Assembly (NCBI GenBank): GCA_025450355.1
Contig: JANWHR010000147.1
Location: 1-5,163 of the forward strand
Source of the DNA: Micropepsaceae bacterium
GTDB taxonomy: Bacteria; Pseudomonadota; Alphaproteobacteria; Micropepsales; Micropepsaceae
Length of the DNA: 5,163 nucleotides
Direction of reading: 5' to 3'
The notes under the pieces were generated by a model. That model saw nothing but the letters and a program-made list of their open reading frames with translations, made no database searches and was not told where the DNA came from. How positions within the stretch are numbered: position 1 is the first letter of the stretch; each line of letters starts with the position of its first letter. The translations under genes and the position numbers were made by a program. Below are positions 1-4,955 of this stretch, piece by piece.

Positions 1-189
1 AGTTCATCCGCTCCGCTGGCGCACAGCAAGAAGGCCGGGCTACTGGTGGTTGGTGCGTCAAGCACCCTCATGTGAAATCAGATCCGCGGAAACCGCGCAA
101 ATTCAATTTCACTAGATGAACTGGCACGGGATTGAGACGCTTCGGTTTTGCGTCACACTCGCGGTGTCTCGCAAAGCTTCTGGCGAGCT

Positions 190-196
190 GAGAAGG
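190..196 (+). promoter_or_regulatory. Ribosome binding site deciding the start of the CxxC protein
   Basis: GAGAAGG sits 6 nt before ATG 203. It favours this start over the in-frame ATG at 116, which is preceded by TTTCACTAG with no purine-rich stretch. Confidence 0.6.
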
Positions 197-202
197 CCCG
201 CG

Positions 203-442
203 ATGATCCTGTTCCACGCTCCCACGGTTCGGGAGAAAATCCAGTCATTTCTTGAAATCCATGCGGGGCAGGCTTTTTGCGATGTTTGCGTCGGGCACGA
301 GATGGGGTTGCGCAGTCAGGGGCAGATTTCCGCCGCGGTGGTGGTGATCTCGCGAACCAATCCCGCCTGTGTGCGGTTCCGCACCTTTTGCAATTCCTGC
401 GGAGTATTCCGGAAAGCCACGCGCATCGAGCCCCGGGACTGA
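203..442 (+). CDS. Small double-CxxC protein, putative zinc-binding (hypothetical)
   Basis: A 79-residue cytoplasmic protein with no signal peptide or membrane segment. Its visible hallmark is two cysteine pairs, FCDVC (Cys26, Cys29) and FCNSCG (Cys63, Cys66), about 34 residues apart, which is the spacing of a structural zinc site. The N-terminal part (about residues 8-50: TVREKIQSFLEIHAGQAFCD, then GLRSQGQIS) reads like a short helical, possibly helix-turn-helix-like segment, and the tail CNSCGVFRKATR is basic. I recall similar small hypothetical proteins in Bradyrhizobium-type genomes with a 'hpGqaFCd.C...G' and 'C..Cg..r' pattern, but know of no assigned function. I chose ATG 203 because GAGAAGG lies 6 nt upstream. 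The frame stays open back to an ATG at 116, which has no ribosome binding site, and the residues before 203 look unstructured. DNA or RNA binding is only a guess. It converges on the SPW gene. Confidence 0.68.
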   Translation: MILFHAPTVREKIQSFLEIHAGQAFCDVCVGHEMGLRSQGQISAAVVVISRTNPACVRFRTFCNSCGVFRKATRIEPRD

Positions 443-494
443 TCGCCGTCGTCTAACCTTCTGAGTCAGGCGGTGAGTCAGGTACCGGCTCTGC

Positions 495-525
495 GCCCGC
501 CGGGGCCTTCGGGCTTCGGCGCGGC
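495..525. terminator. UUCG-capped GC stem-loop downstream of the CxxC gene
   Basis: Bases 499-507 pair with 512-520 over nine positions (two of them G-U wobbles when read as plus-strand RNA) around a TTCG tetraloop at 508-511. The stem can be extended outward with one bulged base to about 495-525. It starts 53 nt after the stop of the CxxC gene, so it could end or stabilise that transcript. There is no T-run after it, so it is not a canonical intrinsic terminator. Confidence 0.42.
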
Positions 526-584
526 TTGGCGAGCCCTCCGGATGGCGCGCTGATGATGATCGCAAGAGGCCGTTGACGTATTGC

Positions 585-623
585 AAAAAAAATCGGGCGG
601 TAACGTAACTACACCGCCCGATT
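585..623 (-). terminator. Intrinsic terminator of the SPW-repeat gene
   Basis: AATCGGGCGG (591-600) and CCGCCCGATT (614-623) form a perfect 10-bp stem with a 13-nt loop. On the minus strand the stem runs straight into eight consecutive T residues (plus-strand A-run 585-592). This is a canonical Rho-independent terminator, starting 33 nt beyond the stop of the SPW gene. Confidence 0.88.
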
Positions 624-643
624 CAATCTTCGCCCGATTCAAT
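615..643. repeat. Short tandem repeat beside the terminator
   Basis: CGCCCGATTCAAT occurs at 615-627 and again at 631-643, a 13-bp identity at a 16-bp period. The first copy is part of the terminator stem. The second copy carries the same CGCCCGATT segment, so it could offer an alternative partner for the CGGGCG arm. Confidence 0.75.
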
Positions 644-656
644 TCGACCGTAATGC

Positions 657-1088
657 TCAACTCATCGGTGGGCCGGCGGTGCTTCGCACGGTCGTCAGAC
701 CAAGGAAGCCGACGATCGCGATCGCGGCGCCAACAATCCAGTGGTCCCACGAGGCCGCGGGGAAGAAGACGAATCCCAAAACCCAGGGCGCGATGAATAT
801 CCAGATTCCGAGCAGCACGTTGAGCCACTCCGGACCCGATCCGGGCTGACGGGCAGCCGTTATCGCGAGGAGAAACACGATCACACCAAGGACCCAGGCA
901 TTCCATGCCGCGGTCATGGCAACGGCTGCCGTGCCCGTTCCCGGCCCGCCGTCGACCACCCCACCAAAGTTGAGGACCCAGGGCGAGATAAACAGCCAGA
1001 CCGCGAGCAGGGCGTTTAACCAGTCATGCCAATGCGTGCGCGACCGGTTGAGCGGATGATTGAGTTGTGTAGTTTCCTGATAGGCCAT
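657..1088 (-). CDS. SPW-repeat integral membrane protein
   Basis: A 143-residue inner-membrane protein made of two tandem copies of the SPW module (Pfam SPW repeat). WLNALLAVWLFISPWVLNF (residues 23-41) is matched by WLNVLLGIWIFIAPWVLGF (88-106), 65 residues later. Each is followed by a second hydrophobic helix beginning W-x-x-W (about 62-76 and 114-130), giving four membrane segments. The N terminus is hydrophilic (MAYQETTQLNHPLNRSRTHW). The biochemical role of the family is not known. Start: GTG and ATG codons lie in frame further upstream, but the strong GGAGGT at 1093-1098 overlaps them and sits correctly for the ATG at 1088, so I use 1088 and not 1100. An EcfG-like promoter lies upstream and a canonical terminator downstream, so the gene is probably monocistronic. 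It is divergent from the methyltransferase gene. Confidence 0.92.
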   Translation of the reverse strand: MAYQETTQLNHPLNRSRTHWHDWLNALLAVWLFISPWVLNFGGVVDGGPGTGTAAVAMTAAWNAWVLGVIVFLLAITAARQPGSGPEWLNVLLGIWIFIAPWVLGFVFFPAASWDHWIVGAAIAIVGFLGLTTVRSTAGPPMS

Positions 1089-1092
1089 CACT

Positions 1093-1098
1093 ACCTCC
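1093..1098 (-). promoter_or_regulatory. Ribosome binding site fixing the SPW start at 1088
   Basis: On the minus strand GGAGGT is followed by AGTG and then ATG at 1088. The upstream in-frame ATG at 1100 contributes its last G to this site and has no ribosome binding site of its own, so the longer form with four extra residues is unlikely. Confidence 0.75.
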
Positions 1099-1131
1099 AT
1101 TAGCGAAATGGGGTTGCCTCTTTGTTGAAAT

Positions 1132-1157
1132 TACGGAATGGCGGGTAAGAGCGTTCC
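1132..1157 (-). promoter_or_regulatory. EcfG-like (general stress sigma) promoter of the SPW gene
   Basis: Minus strand reads GGAAC (1157-1153), a 17-nt spacer, then CGTA (1135-1132). The known alphaproteobacterial EcfG consensus is GGAAC-N16-17-CGTT, so the -35 element is exact and the -10 element differs at one base. The predicted transcript start would lie roughly 35 nt before the ribosome binding site, a sensible leader length. Confidence 0.5.
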
Positions 1158-1195
1158 GGGCTGCAATGACACAAAGCGGCGACCACCAAAGCAGA

Positions 1196-1232
1196 ACGGC
1201 GGAGAAACCGCTTTCGCGATCTTCTCCGCCGT
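1196..1232. other. 11-bp perfect inverted repeat in the divergent intergenic region
   Basis: ACGGCGGAGAA (1196-1206) and TTCTCCGCCGT (1222-1232) are perfect complements around a 15-nt loop that holds a small inner CGC/GCG stem (1209-1211 with 1216-1218). It would form a strong hairpin in RNA from either strand. No T-run follows on either side, and both neighbouring genes point away from it, so it ends no annotated transcript. It may be the tail of a small RNA, a regulator target or a palindromic repeat. Confidence 0.6.
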
Positions 1233-1350
1233 CCTGTCGGTGACTTCAATGTTTTCAGGCATCAAAGCCACTTCGCAGAGGTAATGTTTGGACCCGTCTC
1301 ATCGTTCCGCGCTGGTCCTGCGTGCGGAATTGACGAATTCGGGAGTGTCT

Positions 1351-1413
1351 CCTCGCCTCCCCCTTGTGGGGAGGCAGGCACTTTGCCTTTCGCAAAGTGC
1401 GGGTGGGGGGTGC
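1351..1413. repeat. Intergenic palindromic repeat unit with two adjacent hairpins
   Basis: Two perfect inverted repeats lie side by side: GCCTCCCC (1355-1362) with GGGGAGGC (1368-1375), loop 5 nt; and GCACTTTGC (1378-1386) with GCAAAGTGC (1392-1400), loop 5 nt. A G-rich tail, GGGTGGGGGG, follows at 1401-1410. The arrangement of a CCTCCCC..GGGGAGG stem, a second variable stem and a GGGTGGGG flank resembles REP/BIME-like intergenic elements that recur in Bradyrhizobium-type genomes. That resemblance is from memory; only one copy is present here. Confidence 0.65.
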
Positions 1414-1481
1414 CGGAAATTCCACCATTTGCGAATAATGGGATTTGATCGCATCATGCTGCCACCTGAAAGGAACGCTTC

Positions 1482-1946
1482 ATGGCGCGGCTGCAAAAAT
1501 GGTTGGCGAGCACACCGAACCGCACCTTTGTGGTTTATCCCGTCGCGCTGGTTCTGGTCGAAGTCGCCATCCGTGGCGGCCATTTGACTTTGAATTGGTG
1601 GGCCGTGCCGCTCCTTGTCTGGGGCTATCTTCAGTACCGGCTCACCGGCGGGTATCGGCGGCGGATCGGCGGCGGTGGTCCGGGTACGGCGGTAGCGCCG
1701 GTGCATCTGGTGTCGAGCGGATTGTACCGCTTCACGCGCAATCCGATGTACCTCGGCCACCTGATTTTTCTGCTCGGACTTGCGCTGGTGCTGCGTTCCT
1801 GGGCGGGTCTGGCGCTTTTCATCGTGCAGGCGGCATGGTTTCACCGCCGCGTGCTGCGGGACGAATCGCGGCTTAAGGGCCTGTTCGGACAGGACTATGC
1901 CGATTACATGCGGCGTGTGCCGCGCTGGATTCCGGCAGTTGGCTGA
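1482..1946 (+). CDS. Isoprenylcysteine/phospholipid-type membrane methyltransferase (ICMT/PEMT family)
   Basis: A 154-residue integral inner-membrane protein of the bacterial ICMT-like/PEMT methyltransferase family, which transfers a methyl group from S-adenosylmethionine to a lipid-exposed acceptor. Hydrophobic segments lie at about 16-30, 38-52 and a long helical hairpin at 91-119. The family signature is clear: GLYRFTRNPMYLGH (residues 80-93) and the C-terminal RDESRLKGLFGQDYADYMRR (126-145) followed by VPRWIP, with Glu128 and the RNPMY segment in the places where the family binds cofactor. The length is normal and the gene looks intact. The start has AAAGGA 7 nt upstream. The substrate cannot be told from sequence; bacteria lack prenylated CaaX proteins, so a lipid or small hydrophobic molecule is more likely. 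A 55-nt gap separates it from the cytochrome b gene on the same strand, compatible with one transcript. Confidence 0.88.
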   Translation: MARLQKWLASTPNRTFVVYPVALVLVEVAIRGGHLTLNWWAVPLLVWGYLQYRLTGGYRRRIGGGGPGTAVAPVHLVSSGLYRFTRNPMYLGHLIFLLGLALVLRSWAGLALFIVQAAWFHRRVLRDESRLKGLFGQDYADYMRRVPRWIPAVG

Positions 1947-2001
1947 ACCGGCCCGGAGTTTGTGGTAAGGTCCGCAGATCGATCATCCAGGATGTGCCCA
2001 C

Positions 2002-2763
2002 ATGACCGCTGAAAGTTTTACCGCAGGCGTTGACGCGCGCATTCCGGCGGTTGAGCCGCGCGTTTATTCCGGGCAATCCGCCGCAGCCCGCGCAGGCGTG
2101 CGCCATTTCGCCAGTGTACGGATTACGCATTGGCTGATGGTGGCCAGCGTGGCCGGCCTGCTGGAAACCGGCATCGGCATTCTGATTTCGCATCCCCGGC
2201 TCTACTGGGGTGAAACCGGCGCGATCGGGACGCCTTCGCTGGTCGATCTGCCGCTGCCGATGATCATCGGCCCTTCGGTGTGGAATCGGCCCTATCATTT
2301 TCTCTTCGCCTGGATGCTGGTGTTGACCGGGCTTGCCTATCTGGTGGCCGGCCTTGCCACGCGTCATTTCCGCAAAGACCTGCTGCCGCAGAATGGCGAG
2401 TTCAACTGGAACAACGTCTCGGGCGTGATTTCCGCGCATCTGCGCTGGAAGAAGACTGCCGCAGACGAAGCCTTCACCTACAATGTGGTGCAAAGGCTCT
2501 CCTATCTCGCGGTCGTCTTCGTGATCTTTCCGGGAATCGTCTGGACCGGGCTGGCGATGTCCTTCACCGTGACCTCGGTGTTTCCGTTCCTGGCGACACT
2601 GTTGGGGGGGCATCAGTCGGCGCGCACTCTGCACTTCGTGTTCGTCAGCCTGCTGGTGATCTTCCTGATCGTACACCTCGCAATGCTTTGTCTGGTCGGG
2701 TTCAGAAACCACGTCGGGGCCATGGTCACCGGGAAGGTCCCGAAAGCGCACTCCGCCGCGTGA
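2002..2763 (+). CDS. Cytochrome b561-like di-haem membrane subunit (cytochrome b/b6 domain)
   Basis: A 253-residue membrane protein of the bacterial cytochrome b561 / Ni-Fe hydrogenase and thiosulfate-reductase cytochrome b group. Such subunits bind two b haems and pass electrons between the quinone pool and a periplasmic or membrane-bound oxidoreductase. Four main membrane segments are visible: about 42-62, 98-118, 165-186 and 206-233. Candidate haem ligands are His43 (RITHW), His99 (YHFLFAW), His211 (LHFVF) and His225 (IVHLAM), one in each of helices 1 and 2 and two in helix 4. Residues 120-160 form a polar cytoplasmic or periplasmic loop. The start ATG has AGGA 9 nt upstream. Relatives I know are usually next to a molybdopterin-dependent (sulfite oxidase-like) gene; none is present here, so the partner is unknown or encoded elsewhere. 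A run of seven G at 2604-2610 lies inside the gene without breaking the frame. Confidence 0.87.
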   Translation: MTAESFTAGVDARIPAVEPRVYSGQSAAARAGVRHFASVRITHWLMVASVAGLLETGIGILISHPRLYWGETGAIGTPSLVDLPLPMIIGPSVWNRPYHFLFAWMLVLTGLAYLVAGLATRHFRKDLLPQNGEFNWNNVSGVISAHLRWKKTAADEAFTYNVVQRLSYLAVVFVIFPGIVWTGLAMSFTVTSVFPFLATLLGGHQSARTLHFVFVSLLVIFLIVHLAMLCLVGFRNHVGAMVTGKVPKAHSAA

Positions 2764-2846
2764 AGGCCACCTCCGGCGGGCACCATCGCCACCGGATGTT
2801 GACTGACCGCTTGCCTGTTCCCACGGGAATCAGCCAATGAACGGCG

Positions 2847-3515
2847 GTGGTGAATCCCCGCGCGGTTCTGTGCGTAACGGTTCTTCTGGGTTCGGGCAGT
2901 GCGTTCGCGCAGGAGCCGGTGGTCACGACCGAAATTCTCACCGGCTATCTGCTCGCCGAATCGAACTATCTCGTCACCAACCGGCCGGTGATCCAGACGG
3001 ACCTCTTCATCCCGAGTGACACCGGCCTGTTTGCAGACATCTGGGATTCACATCAGCTCTATCAGCCCGGACGCATGTTCGGTGCGCATGGCGATGAAGT
3101 GGACCTGACCGGAGGCTGGATTGGCGCGTTCGGCGGTTATCAGTTTCGTTCGCAGATCGCCTGGTGGGACATTGCGGGAAGCCGAAACAATTTTGGTGAT
3201 GCCAAAGCGACGTTGCGGCGGCCCATCGGCGGCTTCACGCCATTCGTTGGTGTCGAAGATGAGTTCGTCATCCCGCGCAACAAACATATTGCACTGGTGC
3301 ATGCCGGCAGCGAAGCTGCGTTCACACTGCTGAGGCTACCGTTTCAGGAGCGGTTCACCGTTTCATGGCTCGATGTCGGCCGCGTGACGGTTGCCAATGT
3401 GCTGTCCACGCGGATCGCGCTTGGCGCAATCGCGACGAGTCCGATCCTGCGTGTGAGCACGGACGACCGGCATCATGGGACTTATGCCACTTTTGGCTTT
3501 GGTTTCCGTTTGTGA
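2847..3515 (+). CDS. Exported, probable outer-membrane beta-barrel protein (hypothetical)
   Basis: A 222-residue protein whose family I do not recognise with certainty. Residues 1-21 (MVNPRAVLCVTVLLGSGSAF, then A) form a Sec signal peptide with likely cleavage after Ala21 (AFA, before QEP). The mature part is rich in alternating, aromatic and glycine-containing stretches without hydrophobic helices, for instance GYLLAESNYLVTNRPVIQTD, GGWIGAFGGYQFRSQIAWWD and the C-terminal YATFGFGFRL, as expected for a small outer-membrane barrel. The layout (a 'TGYL..SNY' opening and a 'DEVDLTGGW' middle) faintly recalls the TIGR02001/TorF porin-like family, but this is weak. The start is uncertain: the frame is closed by a TGA at 2838-2840, so only GTG 2847 or GTG 2850 can begin it, and neither has a good ribosome binding site. 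It lies 83 nt after the cytochrome b gene and ends 7 nt from the opposing barrel gene. Confidence 0.75.
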   Translation: MVNPRAVLCVTVLLGSGSAFAQEPVVTTEILTGYLLAESNYLVTNRPVIQTDLFIPSDTGLFADIWDSHQLYQPGRMFGAHGDEVDLTGGWIGAFGGYQFRSQIAWWDIAGSRNNFGDAKATLRRPIGGFTPFVGVEDEFVIPRNKHIALVHAGSEAAFTLLRLPFQERFTVSWLDVGRVTVANVLSTRIALGAIATSPILRVSTDDRHHGTYATFGFGFRL

Positions 3516-3522
3516 GCTTCCA

Positions 3523-4188
3523 TCATGTTCCGAAATAATAGCGGATGCTCAGGAATATGCTCCGTGTCTGATAATCAAAGTTGTTGATCTCCCTGCCTGC
3601 GACACTGCCGGGAAAGCCAAAGCCCTTTGCACCCTTGATCCGGTAGTCGAGCGCGAGCGTGACGCGGTTCGGCAGCACGTCGTAGTAGACCCCCGCAATT
3701 CCCTGCCAGCCAAAACGGAAACTTTCCGCGTCATAGATCGTCGGAGTCGCGCCTCGCGGAGCCCGGAAGTTGTTGCCCCATTGGATTTGCGTTTCGCCGA
3801 TGCCGCCGCCGATATAGGGGCTGATCGGCAGGCCGAGATCAAAGTCGTAAAGCGCGTTGACCATCAGCGAGTTGTCCCACTGTGTACCCGTCCACGGATT
3901 GACGTGATTGAACGCTCTCACCCATGCGACGCGGCCGCTGTACTCGGCCTCGGTGCGCAATCCGAATTCCCACTTGTAGCCGATGGCCGCGAGCCCGCCC
4001 CAGCCAGGCTTCCACTGCGAACTCACCGCATTCCCGTTGATCGTGAGATTGCGGTCCGGCATTCGGTCGTAGCCAAGCCCCAGGGCGACATACGGCCCCT
4101 CGGTTTGCGCAGCCGCCGGAACCGGCGCCAGCGCGGCGGCCGCAACGGCCATGACAGATGCAACGGCTGTTTTTTGAAATCCGCTCAT
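3523..4188 (-). CDS. Outer-membrane beta-barrel protein (OmpA N-terminal/OMP_b-brl type)
   Basis: A 221-residue outer-membrane protein. Residues 1-27 are a Sec signal peptide (Lys6, hydrophobic core, AAA cleavage before QTEGPYVALG). The mature chain shows regular amphipathic strands with tight turns: GPYVALGLGYDR, WGGLAAIGYKWEFGLRTEAE, SLMVNALYDFDL, SPYIGGGIGE, GWQGIAGVYYDV, LALDYRI and the final SIFLSIRYYF, the last being a typical aromatic-rich closing strand followed by GT. This fits the eight-stranded OMP_b-brl barrel. Related alphaproteobacterial proteins often add a C-terminal peptidoglycan-binding OmpA domain; that domain is absent here and the reading frame ends cleanly. The ribosome binding site AGGAGG lies 8 nt before ATG 4188. 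Function is probably structural or adhesive; no pore specificity can be read. Confidence 0.9.
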   Translation of the reverse strand: MSGFQKTAVASVMAVAAAALAPVPAAAQTEGPYVALGLGYDRMPDRNLTINGNAVSSQWKPGWGGLAAIGYKWEFGLRTEAEYSGRVAWVRAFNHVNPWTGTQWDNSLMVNALYDFDLGLPISPYIGGGIGETQIQWGNNFRAPRGATPTIYDAESFRFGWQGIAGVYYDVLPNRVTLALDYRIKGAKGFGFPGSVAGREINNFDYQTRSIFLSIRYYFGT

Positions 4189-4196
4189 GCTGGTCC

Positions 4197-4202
4197 CCTC
4201 CT
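4197..4202 (-). promoter_or_regulatory. Ribosome binding site of the OMP_b-brl gene
   Basis: Minus-strand AGGAGG at 4202-4197, 8 nt before ATG 4188, confirms the start ahead of the signal peptide. Confidence 0.75.
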
Positions 4203-4290
4203 GGCGATGCGGCGCGGGAAACGCGGCCGCTATTGCCGTGCAGGAGACGCGGGCAGGGGGACGTGTTATTCCGCCGCTTCGGTGAAAAAT

Positions 4291-4386
4291 TCAGGGACCG
4301 ACGCTGATCTCGCCCGTCATGCCGGGATGATATTTGCAGAAGTAGCGGATCAGGCCGGACCGCTTCATCATCAGCCGCACGGTTTT
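4291..4386 (-). pseudogene. 3' remnant of a cupredoxin (type I copper protein) gene
   Basis: A 31-codon stretch ending in TGA (4293-4291) reads KTVRLMMKRSG followed by LIRYFCKYHPGMTGEISVGP. The RYFCKYHPGMTGEISV part is the C-terminal copper-loop signature of plastocyanin/amicyanin-like cupredoxins, with the Cys, His and Met ligands of a type I copper site (codons at 4338-4336, 4329-4327 and 4320-4318). A complete cupredoxin is about 100 residues and has a further His ligand some 40 residues earlier. Upstream codons here (SRHHPARPAAHQPDCGARRC) do not resemble that domain, there is no signal peptide, and the ATG pair at 4371 and the GTG at 4380 lack a ribosome binding site. I therefore read it as a 5'-truncated relic lying downstream of the DUF2231 gene. 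A short functional copper-binding peptide is possible but less likely. Confidence 0.62.
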
Positions 4387-4412
4387 GCAGCGCCTCGCGC
4401 CGCAATCCGGCT

Positions 4413-4450
4413 GGTGAGCCGCGGGGCGGGCCGGATGGTGCCGGCTCACC
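4413..4450. other. Stem-loop just downstream of the DUF2231 stop
   Basis: GGTGAGCCG (4413-4421) and CGGCTCACC (4442-4450) form a perfect 9-bp stem with a 20-nt loop, beginning 8 nt after the DUF2231 stop on the minus strand. No T-run follows, so it may slow, stabilise or end the message only weakly. Confidence 0.5.
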
Positions 4451-4458
4451 CAGGCAGA

Positions 4459-4950
4459 TCAATAATCGGTGACGCCGACGCGATCCTTGTACACCATCTG
4501 CCAGCCGAGCCAGCCGCTGACGAGCAGGATCGCGACAACCACGGCCGAAAGAACTAGTCCCGTCACAGGAAGACCCGCGGCGGCGCCATCCACATCGCGC
4601 ATGAAGAAATTGTAGAGCGAGATCAGAATCGCGCTGGCATTGAGGCCCATGTGCCACCATGAGGCATTCAAGTTCCGGATTCGCCTTTCACCGAGAAAAT
4701 CGGTGATGCCCATGATGGCGGCGAGACCGCCCATGATGAGGCCTGCTGCCAGCAGCCATTCCGACGCCATCACCCAGGACGTACCGCCATATGCGAAGTA
4801 GATGATGTCGGTGCACAGTGTAAGGACGAAACAGACAATGGGAAATGGAATCAGCATGGGATGCAGGGGATGACCGGCAATTTGTGCCGTGCTTTTCGGA
4901 TTGGAGACCATCGTGCTTTCCAGGTCTCTTCTGTCGGTACGGACGTCCAT
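4459..4950 (-). CDS. DUF2231 four-helix membrane protein
   Basis: A 163-residue inner-membrane protein of the DUF2231 family, whose biochemical function is not established. The family signature GHPLHPMLIPFPI (residues 26-38) opens the first membrane helix, which ends in CTDIIYF (46-52). Further helices lie at about 64-82, 100-117 and 128-150. Conserved-looking polar residues within or next to helices are His27, His30, Asp48, Asp84, His100 and Arg118, and the chain closes with SGWLGWQMVYKDRVGV (145-160). Length is typical. I place the start at ATG 4950 because AGGAGG lies 5 nt upstream; the in-frame GTG at 4956 overlaps that site. An internal ATG at 4911 (MVSNPKS) is a possible shorter start. 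A perfect EcfG-type promoter sits upstream, and a cupredoxin remnant follows in the same reading frame. In relatives, DUF2231 genes are often near haem or copper redox proteins. Confidence 0.92.
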   Translation of the reverse strand: MDVRTDRRDLESTMVSNPKSTAQIAGHPLHPMLIPFPIVCFVLTLCTDIIYFAYGGTSWVMASEWLLAAGLIMGGLAAIMGITDFLGERRIRNLNASWWHMGLNASAILISLYNFFMRDVDGAAAGLPVTGLVLSAVVVAILLVSGWLGWQMVYKDRVGVTDY

Positions 4951-4955
4951 CTTCA

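Larger units (their letters stand above)
1101..1481. other. Divergent intergenic region without a gene (380 bp)
   Basis: No frame here looks coding. Besides the SPW promoter, the 11-bp inverted repeat and the two-hairpin repeat unit listed separately, I see no promoter of recognisable class for the plus-strand gene at 1482. The open frames crossing its right part are shadows of the methyltransferase gene. Confidence 0.6.

Noticed and set aside
121..137. Possible sigma-54 promoter (CTGGCACG)
   Set aside because: The -24 half is perfect, but the -12 half reads TTGAG in place of TTGC and the spacing is one base short, so a functional site is unlikely.
1..202. Possible gene ends at the left edge
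   Set aside because: One plus-strand frame runs from the edge to a TGA at 73-75 (ending KKAGLLVVGASSTLM) and a minus-strand frame opens at 71 and runs off the edge. Both are about 24 codons, and neither shows a family feature or a good ribosome binding site, so I do not call either.
462..482. Direct repeat TGAGTCAGG at 462-470 and 474-482
   Set aside because: Nine bases at a 12-bp period in non-coding DNA, with no matching regulator site or further copies; chance is a fair explanation.
2604..2610. Run of seven G as a phase-variation tract
   Set aside because: It encodes part of Leu-Gly-Gly in an intact frame within the cytochrome b, and seven bases is short for a contingency locus in such a GC-rich genome.
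1873..2751. A 292-codon open frame on the minus strand
   Set aside because: It is antisense to the cytochrome b gene and its translation is dominated by His, Gln, Arg and Asp without any domain. It is a shadow of the codon bias of the true gene.
3475..4557. A 360-codon open frame on the plus strand
   Set aside because: It lies antisense to the outer-membrane barrel gene and overlaps the end of the DUF2231 gene, both of which have clear family features and ribosome binding sites. Its translation is low-complexity, rich in Arg, Ala, Asp and Pro, and resembles no protein. It is a GC-rich shadow frame.
3839..4660. A 273-codon open frame on the minus strand spanning the barrel-DUF2231 gap
   Set aside because: It covers the correct frames of two real genes out of phase and reads Arg/Gly/Ser-rich nonsense. 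The copper-loop signature in the gap is in another frame.
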